Of a stretch of 54,790 nt of DNA, positions 9,937 to 17,338 are shown piece after piece (the stretch's first letter is position 1; every line of letters starts with the position of its first letter). The stretch is from Gammaproteobacteria bacterium (GTDB lineage Bacteria; Pseudomonadota; Gammaproteobacteria; JAADGQ01): the NCBI GenBank assembly GCA_015490755.1, contig WFXF01000060.1:1-54790 (forward strand). The letters run 5' to 3'. The notes under the pieces were generated by a model that saw nothing but the letters and a program-made list of their open reading frames with translations, searched no databases and was not told the DNA's origin. The position numbers and the translations under genes were made by a program.

Positions 9937-11718
9937 TCACTCACTTTTAAATGGTGGAGAAACACGAAATACCTCTTCTAATGTAGATTGCCCTGCCAAC
10001 ACTTTTTTAAGCCCTGAAATACGTAGCGGTTGCATACCATCAAGAAGTGCCTGGTGGCGTATTTTTTCAATATCACAATGGCTTTGAATGAGTTTACGTA
10101 AGGCGGGAGTCATGGGAAGTATCTCATAAATACCAACACGACCCGAATAGCCTGTATTTCTGCACTCCAGGCAGCCATTAGCGATTGAAGTTGTTTCAGG
10201 TGTAGCGATATCCCATTGTTGTCTGAGTGTACCCCATAACTCTTGATCCAAAGGTGCTTCTGTTTTGCAGTGTGGACATAATGTACGAATCAGCCGTTGG
10301 GCTAGAATTCCTAGAAGTGTTGAACTGATCAGGTAGGGTTGAATGCCGATGTCAAGCAAACGAGTCAAGGTGGAAGTGGCATCGTTAGTATGAAGTGTTG
10401 ATAAAACCAAATGTCCTGTGAGAGCGGCTTGAATTGCCATCTCAGCGGTTTCCTGGTCCCGGATTTCTCCAACCATAATAATATCGGGGTCTTGGCGCAG
10501 CAATGCACGTATGCCATCAGAAAAATTCAAATCAATATTACTCTGTACCTGCATCTGGTTGAACTCAGGCTCAACCATCTCTATAGGATCTTCAACAGTG
10601 CAGATATTAAGGTCAGGTGAAGAGATATGCTTTAATGTTGAATAAAGCGTTGTGGTTTTGCCCGATCCAGTGGGGCCAGTGACCAAAATAATGCCATTGG
10701 TTTGCTTGATAATAGATTCCCAGGAGTCAAGGTCATCATCAATTAGCCCCAGGTCATTAAAATTTTTGACTAAAATTTCAGGGTCAAAAATACGCATTAC
10801 TAACTTTTCACCAAATGCGGTGGGCAGGGTAGCAAGTCGTAACTCGATTTCACTACCGTCCTGATTTTTGGTTTTGAGTCTTCCGTCCAGGGGGCGACGT
10901 TTTTCCGCCAAATCCATTCGTCCAAGAATTTTTATACGGCTGACAACTGCGGCCATGACGGGAGTTGGCATCTGATAAACCAGATGTAAAACTCCGTCAA
11001 TACGAAAGCGAATATTGCCCTGTTCACGGCGTGGCTCGATATGAATATCACTGGCACGCTGCTCAAAAGCAAACTGTAATAACCAGTCTACAATGCTGAT
11101 GACATGTTGATCATTTGCATCAAGCTGGCCTTTTTTACCCAGCTCGAGCATCTGCTCCAGATTGGTGATTTCATTCGGTGTGGTTTTTTTTGAATCGTTT
11201 GTTGCACCTAATACAGATTTTGAAACAGAATAAAACTCAACAAGATAGCGGCTGATATCAATAGGGTTGGCAATTACACGGGTGATTTTTTTATTTAAAA
11301 TATGAGCGATTTCATGTTGCCAATGTGTGACGTAAGGTTCTGCTGTCGCAACGATCACTTCATCTTTGTTAACTGCGAGCGGTAAAACTTTATTCCGCTC
11401 GGCATAAGCGTATGACATGACTGAGGTTGCACTGGCCGCATCAATTTTTAATGGATCGATACGTTCATAAGGTAGATTCGACCATTTTGCGAGCCAGACG
11501 GTCAATGTTTCCAGAGTTAACTGTTTGTGAGGTGGCTTTGCACATTGCAGGTTTTGATTGGCTATTACAACCAGTGGATGAAATTTAAATCGCTCCTGAC
11601 TGCGTGTTTTCAGGATAAGTCGATCAAGATCTGTGCTTTTAATCAAACCATCACTGAACAGCGCCTTGATTATTTCGCCTAATTCAATAGGGTGGTCGTG
11701 TTGATTGTCCTTATCCAA
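9937..11718 (-). CDS. GspE/PulE-family secretion or type IV pilus ATPase (orphan)
   Basis: This 593-residue assembly ATPase has an N-terminal MshEN-like domain (about 60-165), then the N2 and RecA-like domains with ASDIHIEP, Walker A GPTGSGKT at 348-355, the Asp box, Walker B DPDIIMVGEIRDQETAE and the His box LSTLHTND. A Zn-binding knuckle is formed by CPHC and CLECRNTGYSG near 485-530. Such ATPases power extension of pilus or type II secretion pseudopili on the cytoplasmic face. No platform protein, pilin or secretin gene lies nearby, so the machine served is unknown. It converges on the glycosyltransferase with a 28-base gap. Confidence 0.9.
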   Translation of the reverse strand: MDKDNQHDHPIELGEIIKALFSDGLIKSTDLDRLILKTRSQERFKFHPLVVIANQNLQCAKPPHKQLTLETLTVWLAKWSNLPYERIDPLKIDAASATSVMSYAYAERNKVLPLAVNKDEVIVATAEPYVTHWQHEIAHILNKKITRVIANPIDISRYLVEFYSVSKSVLGATNDSKKTTPNEITNLEQMLELGKKGQLDANDQHVISIVDWLLQFAFEQRASDIHIEPRREQGNIRFRIDGVLHLVYQMPTPVMAAVVSRIKILGRMDLAEKRRPLDGRLKTKNQDGSEIELRLATLPTAFGEKLVMRIFDPEILVKNFNDLGLIDDDLDSWESIIKQTNGIILVTGPTGSGKTTTLYSTLKHISSPDLNICTVEDPIEMVEPEFNQMQVQSNIDLNFSDGIRALLRQDPDIIMVGEIRDQETAEMAIQAALTGHLVLSTLHTNDATSTLTRLLDIGIQPYLISSTLLGILAQRLIRTLCPHCKTEAPLDQELWGTLRQQWDIATPETTSIANGCLECRNTGYSGRVGIYEILPMTPALRKLIQSHCDIEKIRHQALLDGMQPLRISGLKKVLAGQSTLEEVFRVSPPFKSE

Positions 11719-11813
11719 AGATCAAATACCTTAATTTGCTTTAAATCCATTTTACTTATTAACGTCACACGGCAGTATTAAGGTGAGTTATCTCTTATTT
11801 TTCGCTGTCTCTA

Positions 11814-12260
11814 ATGGTTGAGCCTTATTTTAAATTTGATGAGGATAAAGGCGAAGTAACAGAGCTGGAAGGTAGGTGGATTGTTGGTTACGCTGATGCT
11901 TGCGAAGATAATGGTGACAATTCATTCTCTAGGGCTATTTTAATTGTTTCAGGAAATACATTTAATTACCAAATTGAGACTTATTATGATTCTTTGTGCT
12001 CTGAAGTAGTTTCAATTAAGCCAAAAGAATCATGGAGGGCATCATTTATTATTGGAAACGCTGTAACTACCAGTTCGGGACTGATTGCAAAAGAAATAGA
12101 TTTTATTTCTAATAAGGATGCTGGCAATGTTTGGTATTACAATATTTTCAGAGTAGATGATGGTAAATTGTATTTTGGTAAGGAGGCCAGCAGTAGTGAG
12201 GAAAAAAGACCTATCAATTTAGAGCCGAATCCACATTATGTAGTGAAGAGAGGGGTGTAG
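11814..12260 (+). CDS. Hypothetical protein, possibly lacking its N-terminus
   Basis: A 148-residue acidic protein that I do not recognise. It has no membrane segment and is rich in aromatic and Gly/Asp residues suggestive of beta structure. There is no convincing ribosome binding site before ATG 11814. Just upstream, a GTG at 11783 in another frame encodes YLLFFAVSNG before a stop, which resembles part of a signal peptide. An original secreted or lipoprotein precursor may therefore have been broken by a frameshift (inference). Base composition is more AT-rich than the following Rpn remnant. It sits between a GspE-type gene and a palindromic repeat, an accessory setting. Confidence 0.5.
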   Translation: MVEPYFKFDEDKGEVTELEGRWIVGYADACEDNGDNSFSRAILIVSGNTFNYQIETYYDSLCSEVVSIKPKESWRASFIIGNAVTTSSGLIAKEIDFISNKDAGNVWYYNIFRVDDGKLYFGKEASSSEEKRPINLEPNPHYVVKRGV

Positions 12261-12297
12261 ATCACTCACTGACGAAATTAGCAAAAATCAATGAATC

Positions 12298-12354
12298 AAG
12301 GGGGTCAAGTATCATATTGACTGCTTACTTAGAGTTTAATGTGGTCTACCCCTT
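12298..12354. repeat. Inverted-repeat hairpin before the Rpn remnant
   Basis: An outer stem AAGGGG/CCCCTT encloses about 45 bases, within which GTCAA/TTGAC forms a small inner stem near 12305-12322. The right arm is followed by AATTTTT, so it may also act as a terminator for the upstream hypothetical gene. Similar GGGGTCA...GACCCC elements flank mobile genes in many gammaproteobacteria, in my recollection. Only the local pairing is seen here. Confidence 0.4.
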
Positions 12355-12428
12355 AATTTTTACAGGTTCGAACTGGGTTTTAAGATTCGGGTTCACCCAT
12401 CCCCCAAAAGGGCGATATACTCCCCGCC

Positions 12429-13180
12429 ATGGAACAAAAACACGACCGCAGCTACCACCGCCTCTTCTCCGAACCTGAGCTGCTCAAAGATCTGATCTGC
12501 AACTTTGTTGACGAACCCTGGGTGACTGAAGTCGATTTCAGCCGCATGGAGCGCATCAACGCCAAATTTCACAGCGAAGCCCTGGAACGCCGCGATGGAG
12601 ATATCATCGTCCGTCTGCCTTTTAAACAACCGCCCGGACAAGATATCTACCTTTTGCTGCTGCTCGAATTCCAGTCCACAGTCGACCCCTGGATGGCACT
12701 GCGCTTTGGAAGCTATGTTCACCTGCTCTACAAACAGCTGCGAACAGAAAAAAGACTCGCCCCCGACGGCCGATTGCCGCCTGTCTTCCCACTGCTTTTG
12801 TATAACGGCGGCAGTCAGTGGAAAGCCGCCACCGATCTTAAATCTCTGATTTCACTGCCAGACAACACCTCGCTGTGGCGTTATCAACCCAGTATGCGCT
12901 ATATTTAGTAGATGAAAGCCGATATCCGGAAGGTAAAGCAGGCTCAATCAGCGGACTGATCTTCCGGCTTGAAAATGCCAGAAGCCCCAAAGAGTTCAAA
13001 GCCGCACTGGAAGAGATGACGCAAAACATGCCGAGTTATCTCGATTCAGTCAAACGAGCCGTTGCAGTATGGATCACTTATGTACTGGCACCGAAAAGTA
13101 ATTGGGGTCGAAGTAAAATTGAGTCAAATCATCAACCTCATGAGTACAAGGAGCTACTGAAGGTTATCGTAGTTTGGTAA
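12429..13180 (+). pseudogene. Frameshifted Rpn/PD-(D/E)XK transposase-like nuclease
   Basis: The first frame (12429-12908) encodes EQKHDRSYHRLFSEPELLKDL, the FVDEPWVTEVDFSRMERI region and LLLLEFQSTVDPWMALR. This is the N-terminal and catalytic part of recombination-promoting nuclease (Rpn/YhgA) proteins, with D and ExQ of the nuclease core. It stops at TAG after MRYI. Homology resumes one base back in another frame (LVDESRYPEG from about 12905), consistent with loss of one T from a T run near 12903-12906. The second frame runs to 13180, but the usual C-terminal tail is replaced by unrelated residues, so the 3' end is also gone. GC content is higher than in both flanks, suggesting acquisition. 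Confidence 0.8.
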
Positions 13181-13234
13181 AAAGAGGTGTTGTAAGCCCC
13201 TGCCCTAATTAGCTTTTGAAAAGGATATTGATAA

Positions 13235-13276
13235 TATAGTTATTCAATTTTACCTATATTATGTATAATTATTCAA
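13235..13276. promoter_or_regulatory. 13-bp direct repeat in the promoter region of the island ATPase
   Basis: TATAGTTATTCAA (13235-13247) and TATAATTATTCAA (13264-13276) match at 12 of 13 positions and start 29 bp apart. They lie just upstream of the ATPase start at 13290. The second copy begins with TATAAT, a possible -10 element. The arrangement could be paired operator sites on nearly the same face of the helix (29 bp is close to three turns), but this is inferred. Confidence 0.4.
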
Positions 13277-13289
13277 AAGGCGAATAAAA

Positions 13290-14393
13290 ATGAATAATTG
13301 GCACTTCCCTCGACCTCAATTAGCAAAGCACTATCTTGATATACTGGCACTGGGTATCTCTTCAAATTTAGCGATTATCGCACCCAGACGAAAAGGCAAG
13401 ACTCTTTTTGTATTGCAAGATCTATCCCCTCTAGCGCAAAAAAACAGATATTTACCCGTATATGCCAGTCTTTGGCAAAACATCAATGCCCCTCATGAAG
13501 GGTTAATACTTGCTCTTGAAGATGCGATAGAAGCTTTGGATAGAAGAGCACCCATCAGCCGATTGCTTAAAACCAAAATAAAAAAGACAACTGTCAGTAA
13601 TGAGTTGCTTGGAAAGATGGAGGTTGAGTTTGCCGATAAAGCAACGAAGGTTACAAGCAAAGAGTTGTTGCTTCTGGAAAGGATGTTGACAGAGCTGCAA
13701 AAAAAAGCGGGAAAGAAGACAGTTTTACTTTTGATCGACGAAGTGCAGCACCTTGCAACATCTCCTCTTTTTGATCCGTTAACTCATGCGCTCAGAACGA
13801 TGCTGGATAAACGTCAGGGGTGTGTGAAAACAATTTTTACAGGTTCATCACGGCATTATATGAATCTGCTATTTAATGAATCACAATCTCCATTTTATCA
13901 TTTTGTAGAGACCGTACCGTTCCCTGATTTAGGAGAAGAGTTCATCGATTTTATCGTCATTAAATTAGATCAAGAGCACAGCATATCCATTAATCAAAAA
14001 TCACTGAGCCAGGCATTTGATGCGATTGACCAATCCCCCTATTGGATGATGAAACTCATCGCTCACATTCTGACATTCGGTTCGGATATCAATAGTGCCC
14101 GGGAATATATCCTTGAACTGCTTGAGGCAGCTGAAGGTTTTGAAGGTATCGCAAAACGAATGAAGATCATTGATAGAGTCGTTTACCTTGCGCTGTCAGA
14201 AGGTCATAACCCTTTTTCAAAAGAGCTATTAGCCAAAATTGATAAAGAGACTTCAGTGAAAGGAATCCCCTCAAACATTCAGCGTTCGATCAAACGCCTT
14301 GCGCAGCAAAATTTAATTAGCCAGATAGAAAAAGGGAGATATTACATAGAGAAGCCAGGTTTAAAACGGTATTTACTCGAATCAAAAATTTAG
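13290..14393 (+). CDS. P-loop ATPase with C-terminal winged helix (archaeal-ATPase/STAND-like)
   Basis: This 367-residue protein has a Walker A-type loop in APRRKGKTLF (about 31-40), Walker B in VLLLIDEVQHL (about 145-155), and a sensor-like stretch KTIFTGSSRHYMN. The last 70 residues (IPSNIQRSIKRLAQQNLISQIEKG-RYYIEKP region) read as a winged helix. The family of stand-alone ATP-binding proteins beginning 'W.FPRxxLA..YLD' is widespread in proteobacteria with no firm function; relatives act in signalling, defence or toxin-antitoxin-like contexts. AAGG precedes the ATG by about ten bases. There is no operon partner. It sits beside a broken Rpn gene in a repeat-flanked accessory stretch. Confidence 0.75.
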   Translation: MNNWHFPRPQLAKHYLDILALGISSNLAIIAPRRKGKTLFVLQDLSPLAQKNRYLPVYASLWQNINAPHEGLILALEDAIEALDRRAPISRLLKTKIKKTTVSNELLGKMEVEFADKATKVTSKELLLLERMLTELQKKAGKKTVLLLIDEVQHLATSPLFDPLTHALRTMLDKRQGCVKTIFTGSSRHYMNLLFNESQSPFYHFVETVPFPDLGEEFIDFIVIKLDQEHSISINQKSLSQAFDAIDQSPYWMMKLIAHILTFGSDINSAREYILELLEAAEGFEGIAKRMKIIDRVVYLALSEGHNPFSKELLAKIDKETSVKGIPSNIQRSIKRLAQQNLISQIEKGRYYIEKPGLKRYLLESKI

Positions 14394-14712
14394 CGCCATG
14401 ATTAAATGGAGTGTAGCGAATGAAATTAAGCCAGATTGAACGTCACTGCCATTAAGTTAAATACGCCTCCTCCCCATGCTCCAGCGTGGGGATGCATACG
14501 GAGTTATTATTAGTTGCGGTATGGGTTCCACGCTGGAGCATGGGAACCAGATGAGATCCTTGATTAATGGTAGTAAGATTGAACGTAGGAGCGATAAATC
14601 AATCGAAGGTTTGTCGCATATGTTTGGGCTAATGCTCAGAGGGTAGATAAACTACTTCAGTCATTTCCATAAGTCAGCACTTTATTCGATGATCTATAAT
14701 CTTGACCGGAAG
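14394..14712. other. Gene-free spacer of 319 bases with a palindromic repeat
   Basis: No credible coding sequence is visible on either strand. The spacer holds the inverted repeat listed separately and, at about 14579-14600, a 'GTAGGAGCGATAAATC'-type sequence reminiscent of decayed REP elements. The rest looks non-functional or regulatory, between a plus-strand and a minus-strand gene that converge here. Confidence 0.5.
14471..14549. repeat. Palindromic intergenic element with 17-bp perfect inverted arms
   Basis: CCCATGCTCCAGCGTGG (from 14473) reappears as its exact reverse complement CCACGCTGGAGCATGGG (ending at 14544). Each arm is itself an imperfect palindrome (CCCA...TGGG). About 37 bases separate the arms, including GGATGCATACGGAG. 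Elements built from 'CCCACGCTGGAGC(G/A)TGGGAAC' recur in many gammaproteobacterial genomes in my recollection. Here it lies at a convergent gene boundary and could also end transcription. Confidence 0.7.
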
Positions 14713-16566
14713 TTAGTTATGAGCAATCAATTCAAACTCGAGGCTACCGTCACAGGTATTGGTGATAGCATCTGAAGATACATGTACGTTGTGCAGTAAG
14801 CTATTGTACCCAGTGATTTCGTCCCATATATTGTTATTGGCCAAACGAATGGCATACTCCCATCGATCGTAGATGGAAGGGTCCGGATCGGGAAGGTTGA
14901 GCATTAATTCGTAATTCCCGGATGGCATATCCGCAGGCAGGCATGGGGAAGCCTGCACAATATGCGTACTGCCAGACTCCCAAAAACGTGGATCGGCATC
15001 CGGTAACTTGACTCGAAAGGCCAGTTTTTGCTCAGTATCCCGCAAAATCAATTCAACATATCGAGAATTAAAGGTCGGTGCATAACCTACATTTTTCAAC
15101 TGGATTTCAACAGAAATAGCTCCTCCCGGACGGCTCTCCTGGGTATAGTCACCCTCCAATAATACGAAGCGATAACCCAGGTTACGCTTAATATCATCCA
15201 TACATCCCTGATTGACCCAATCGTTGTTCACATCATTGTTGTACTCTGAGTTCAGATAAGAGTAATGGAGGCTACGCAGTTCAGCATCCGCCATACCTCC
15301 AGCACTCTGGCAGTCATCACGTGGAGTGTTCCCTTCACTATTGCATGTTTCACCACCAACAGCTACAAAACGAGAATCCTCAGCTTTGTATGGTTTCAGC
15401 GTCGCCGTATCGTCACCTGATGTTCCGGGGCCATAGTTATTGTAGGTACCAAAATCGGTATCGCTAGCAAGGAAACAGTCATTATGATGCCCGATACGAG
15501 CTTTATTAGAATCGTTATGTGCTTCGGTAGGCGTAAGAGGGGCAGATGATGTTGGAGCATCGCTACCATATATCAATTTCTGCTTAGCTTGTGGGTAACG
15601 TACTTGTACCTGCCGCCCCTTTGGCACAGCATCAAGCAAGGCAGTGAGAACTGCGTTACGATCATCCCAGTTTTCTTGATTGAGAATATAGGGTGATTGT
15701 GATGCATCACCGAAGTAGTCGGTATAATACCCTTCACCCCACACGCCAATGAAACCTTGTTGTACCGCCGCAATCACATCCTTATTAGCCTGCAATACAG
15801 GCTTTAACTGGCCGATATGTTCAAGCACCCGCTCCTTCTGAACATCACCATAGGGTGGACAAATCCATGAAGAGCATCCCTCACTATTCACTGTTTCCGT
15901 GTAAGCAAAGCGAACGATACTTTTTAATCCGGCCTCTCTAAGTGCAGCAAAGTCTCTCTCCATGTTACTGAGAAAATCCTGTGAAATAGGGACATTTGTA
16001 AAATCACTTAAGAAAAAATAACGATATAATAGTGTGCTATAAATATCGTAATTAGCCATATAGGGTTTATGCAGACTTCGATAACTCCGTAAAGTATCTG
16101 CATTGAGATTAGAGTATGGTTCCGGGTATGTAGAGGAAGCACGGTAAAAGCCACGTTCAGGATTTGGAAAGTCAGCTTCGCTTTCTTCGTAAATAACATT
16201 TTTACTTGGGCTGATAGTATTGGAGACTGTAATACTGAATGCCGCCAAAGCAGTAGTATGTACACCATCACTCACCTTAATCTCGATATTGTCGTAAAAA
16301 CCCGCATGATTATAATCTGGAGTGCCACTCAAAGTACCTGTACTGACATCAAAAGTAGCCCAAGCGGGCAGGTTATTAATACTAAAACTTAGGCTATCAC
16401 CATCTGCATCGCTGGCATCGGGGGTAAAATTATATTCTGCACCCTCAGCTACATTCGTAGCTGGTACTCCATTAATGCTTGGACTATTGTTAGTGGGAGT
16501 ACTTAAATCATAACCTCCACATGCAAAAAGAATAAAACTTAAACCAACACTTATAAGTAATTTCAT
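14713..16566 (-). CDS. Lipoprotein with Ig-like (He_PIG) and DUF4874/DUF4832 domains
   Basis: A protein of about 617 residues from ATG 16566; AGGG lies eight bases upstream, better placed than for the GTG at 16575. A signal peptide MKLLISVGLSFILFAC ends in a lipobox-like LFAC, so the mature protein is probably lipidated. Residues about 25-120 form a cadherin/He_PIG Ig-like domain (DADGDSLSFSINNLPAWATFD, GTLSGTP). DUF4874 follows with NPERGFYR and an apparent TIM-barrel-like region (FIGVWGEGYY), then DUF4832 at the C-terminus with an all-beta end. Family members are presumed carbohydrate-active, without a proven activity. The gene is monocistronic. Confidence 0.82.
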   Translation of the reverse strand: MKLLISVGLSFILFACGGYDLSTPTNNSPSINGVPATNVAEGAEYNFTPDASDADGDSLSFSINNLPAWATFDVSTGTLSGTPDYNHAGFYDNIEIKVSDGVHTTALAAFSITVSNTISPSKNVIYEESEADFPNPERGFYRASSTYPEPYSNLNADTLRSYRSLHKPYMANYDIYSTLLYRYFFLSDFTNVPISQDFLSNMERDFAALREAGLKSIVRFAYTETVNSEGCSSWICPPYGDVQKERVLEHIGQLKPVLQANKDVIAAVQQGFIGVWGEGYYTDYFGDASQSPYILNQENWDDRNAVLTALLDAVPKGRQVQVRYPQAKQKLIYGSDAPTSSAPLTPTEAHNDSNKARIGHHNDCFLASDTDFGTYNNYGPGTSGDDTATLKPYKAEDSRFVAVGGETCNSEGNTPRDDCQSAGGMADAELRSLHYSYLNSEYNNDVNNDWVNQGCMDDIKRNLGYRFVLLEGDYTQESRPGGAISVEIQLKNVGYAPTFNSRYVELILRDTEQKLAFRVKLPDADPRFWESGSTHIVQASPCLPADMPSGNYELMLNLPDPDPSIYDRWEYAIRLANNNIWDEITGYNSLLHNVHVSSDAITNTCDGSLEFELIAHN

Positions 16567-16848
16567 TAATAGCACCCTAATTGAGTATATGCAGGAGGTA
16601 TAAATTTTAAATATCGGACAATATAAATATCAGTAAAATAAATTTTTCAAAACCGATTATCCACAGACTCTTTTCATAATGGAATCATGTACCGGATTCA
16701 GACCCATTTCAGATTGAATAAGGCTATAATTAATGCTGGTCTATTGGTAGCATATACTGACTCATCCTGACTTGATCGTTGGCTTGGTCATTGCCATTAT
16801 TGTGACTAAAAATGCGAATTGTGAAAAGAACCGGCCGGAGGTGGCACA

Positions 16849-17241
16849 GTGAATATTAAATATGGTTTTGGAAAAACAGTTTCCATGGATTTTGAAACGG
16901 CGATAAGTACAGTAACCCAAGCGCTGCAAACAGAAGGGTTCGGTGTGCTTACCGATATTGATGTGGCTGCGACGATGAAAAAGAAACTGGATGAAGATAT
17001 GCGGCCTTATCGAATTCTTGGAGCTTGCAATCCGTCTCTGGCTTATCAGGCCATTACCAGTGAACCCTCCATCGGTCTGTTATTGCCCTGCAATGTTGTT
17101 GTTCGTCAGGAAGAGAATGGTGTTGTACATATAGAGTTTATGGATCCCGGTGCAGTTTTGAATCTGGTGGATAACCCCGCAGTAGAAAAACTTTCCAGTG
17201 ATGTGAAGTCCCGCTTGGAGCGAGTGCTTGCAGCGCTCTAA
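16849..17241 (+). CDS. DUF302-domain protein
   Basis: This 130-residue cytoplasmic protein consists almost entirely of a DUF302 domain: an N-terminal strand with GFGKTVSMDFETAISTVTQAL, then GFGVLTDIDV, PYRILGACNPSLAYQAI and IGLLLPCNVVVRQ. The two conserved Cys (in GACNP and PCNVVV) are present. DUF302 proteins are small and stable; their function is unproven, and they are common in sulfur-oxidising bacteria. The start is GTG with a strong GGAGGTG seven bases upstream. It precedes the DUF389 gene by about 100 bases on the same strand. Confidence 0.9.
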   Translation: MNIKYGFGKTVSMDFETAISTVTQALQTEGFGVLTDIDVAATMKKKLDEDMRPYRILGACNPSLAYQAITSEPSIGLLLPCNVVVRQEENGVVHIEFMDPGAVLNLVDNPAVEKLSSDVKSRLERVLAAL

Positions 17242-17338
17242 GTTGCGCTATATTTACATACAGCTCGGTAGCCGATAGTAGTGTTACTCTGACATCGATT
17301 TTTCTTAATCACAAACAGATTTATAAAGAGATTATTTT

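Noticed and set aside
12393-12722. 109-codon minus-strand frame over the Rpn remnant
   Set aside because: Arises from the GC-richer Rpn sequence; no resemblance to a protein family and no start signals.
12895-12910. Programmed -1 frameshift joining the two Rpn halves
   Set aside because: The site ATTTAG is not a canonical heptamer and the C-terminus is also lost, so gene decay is simpler.
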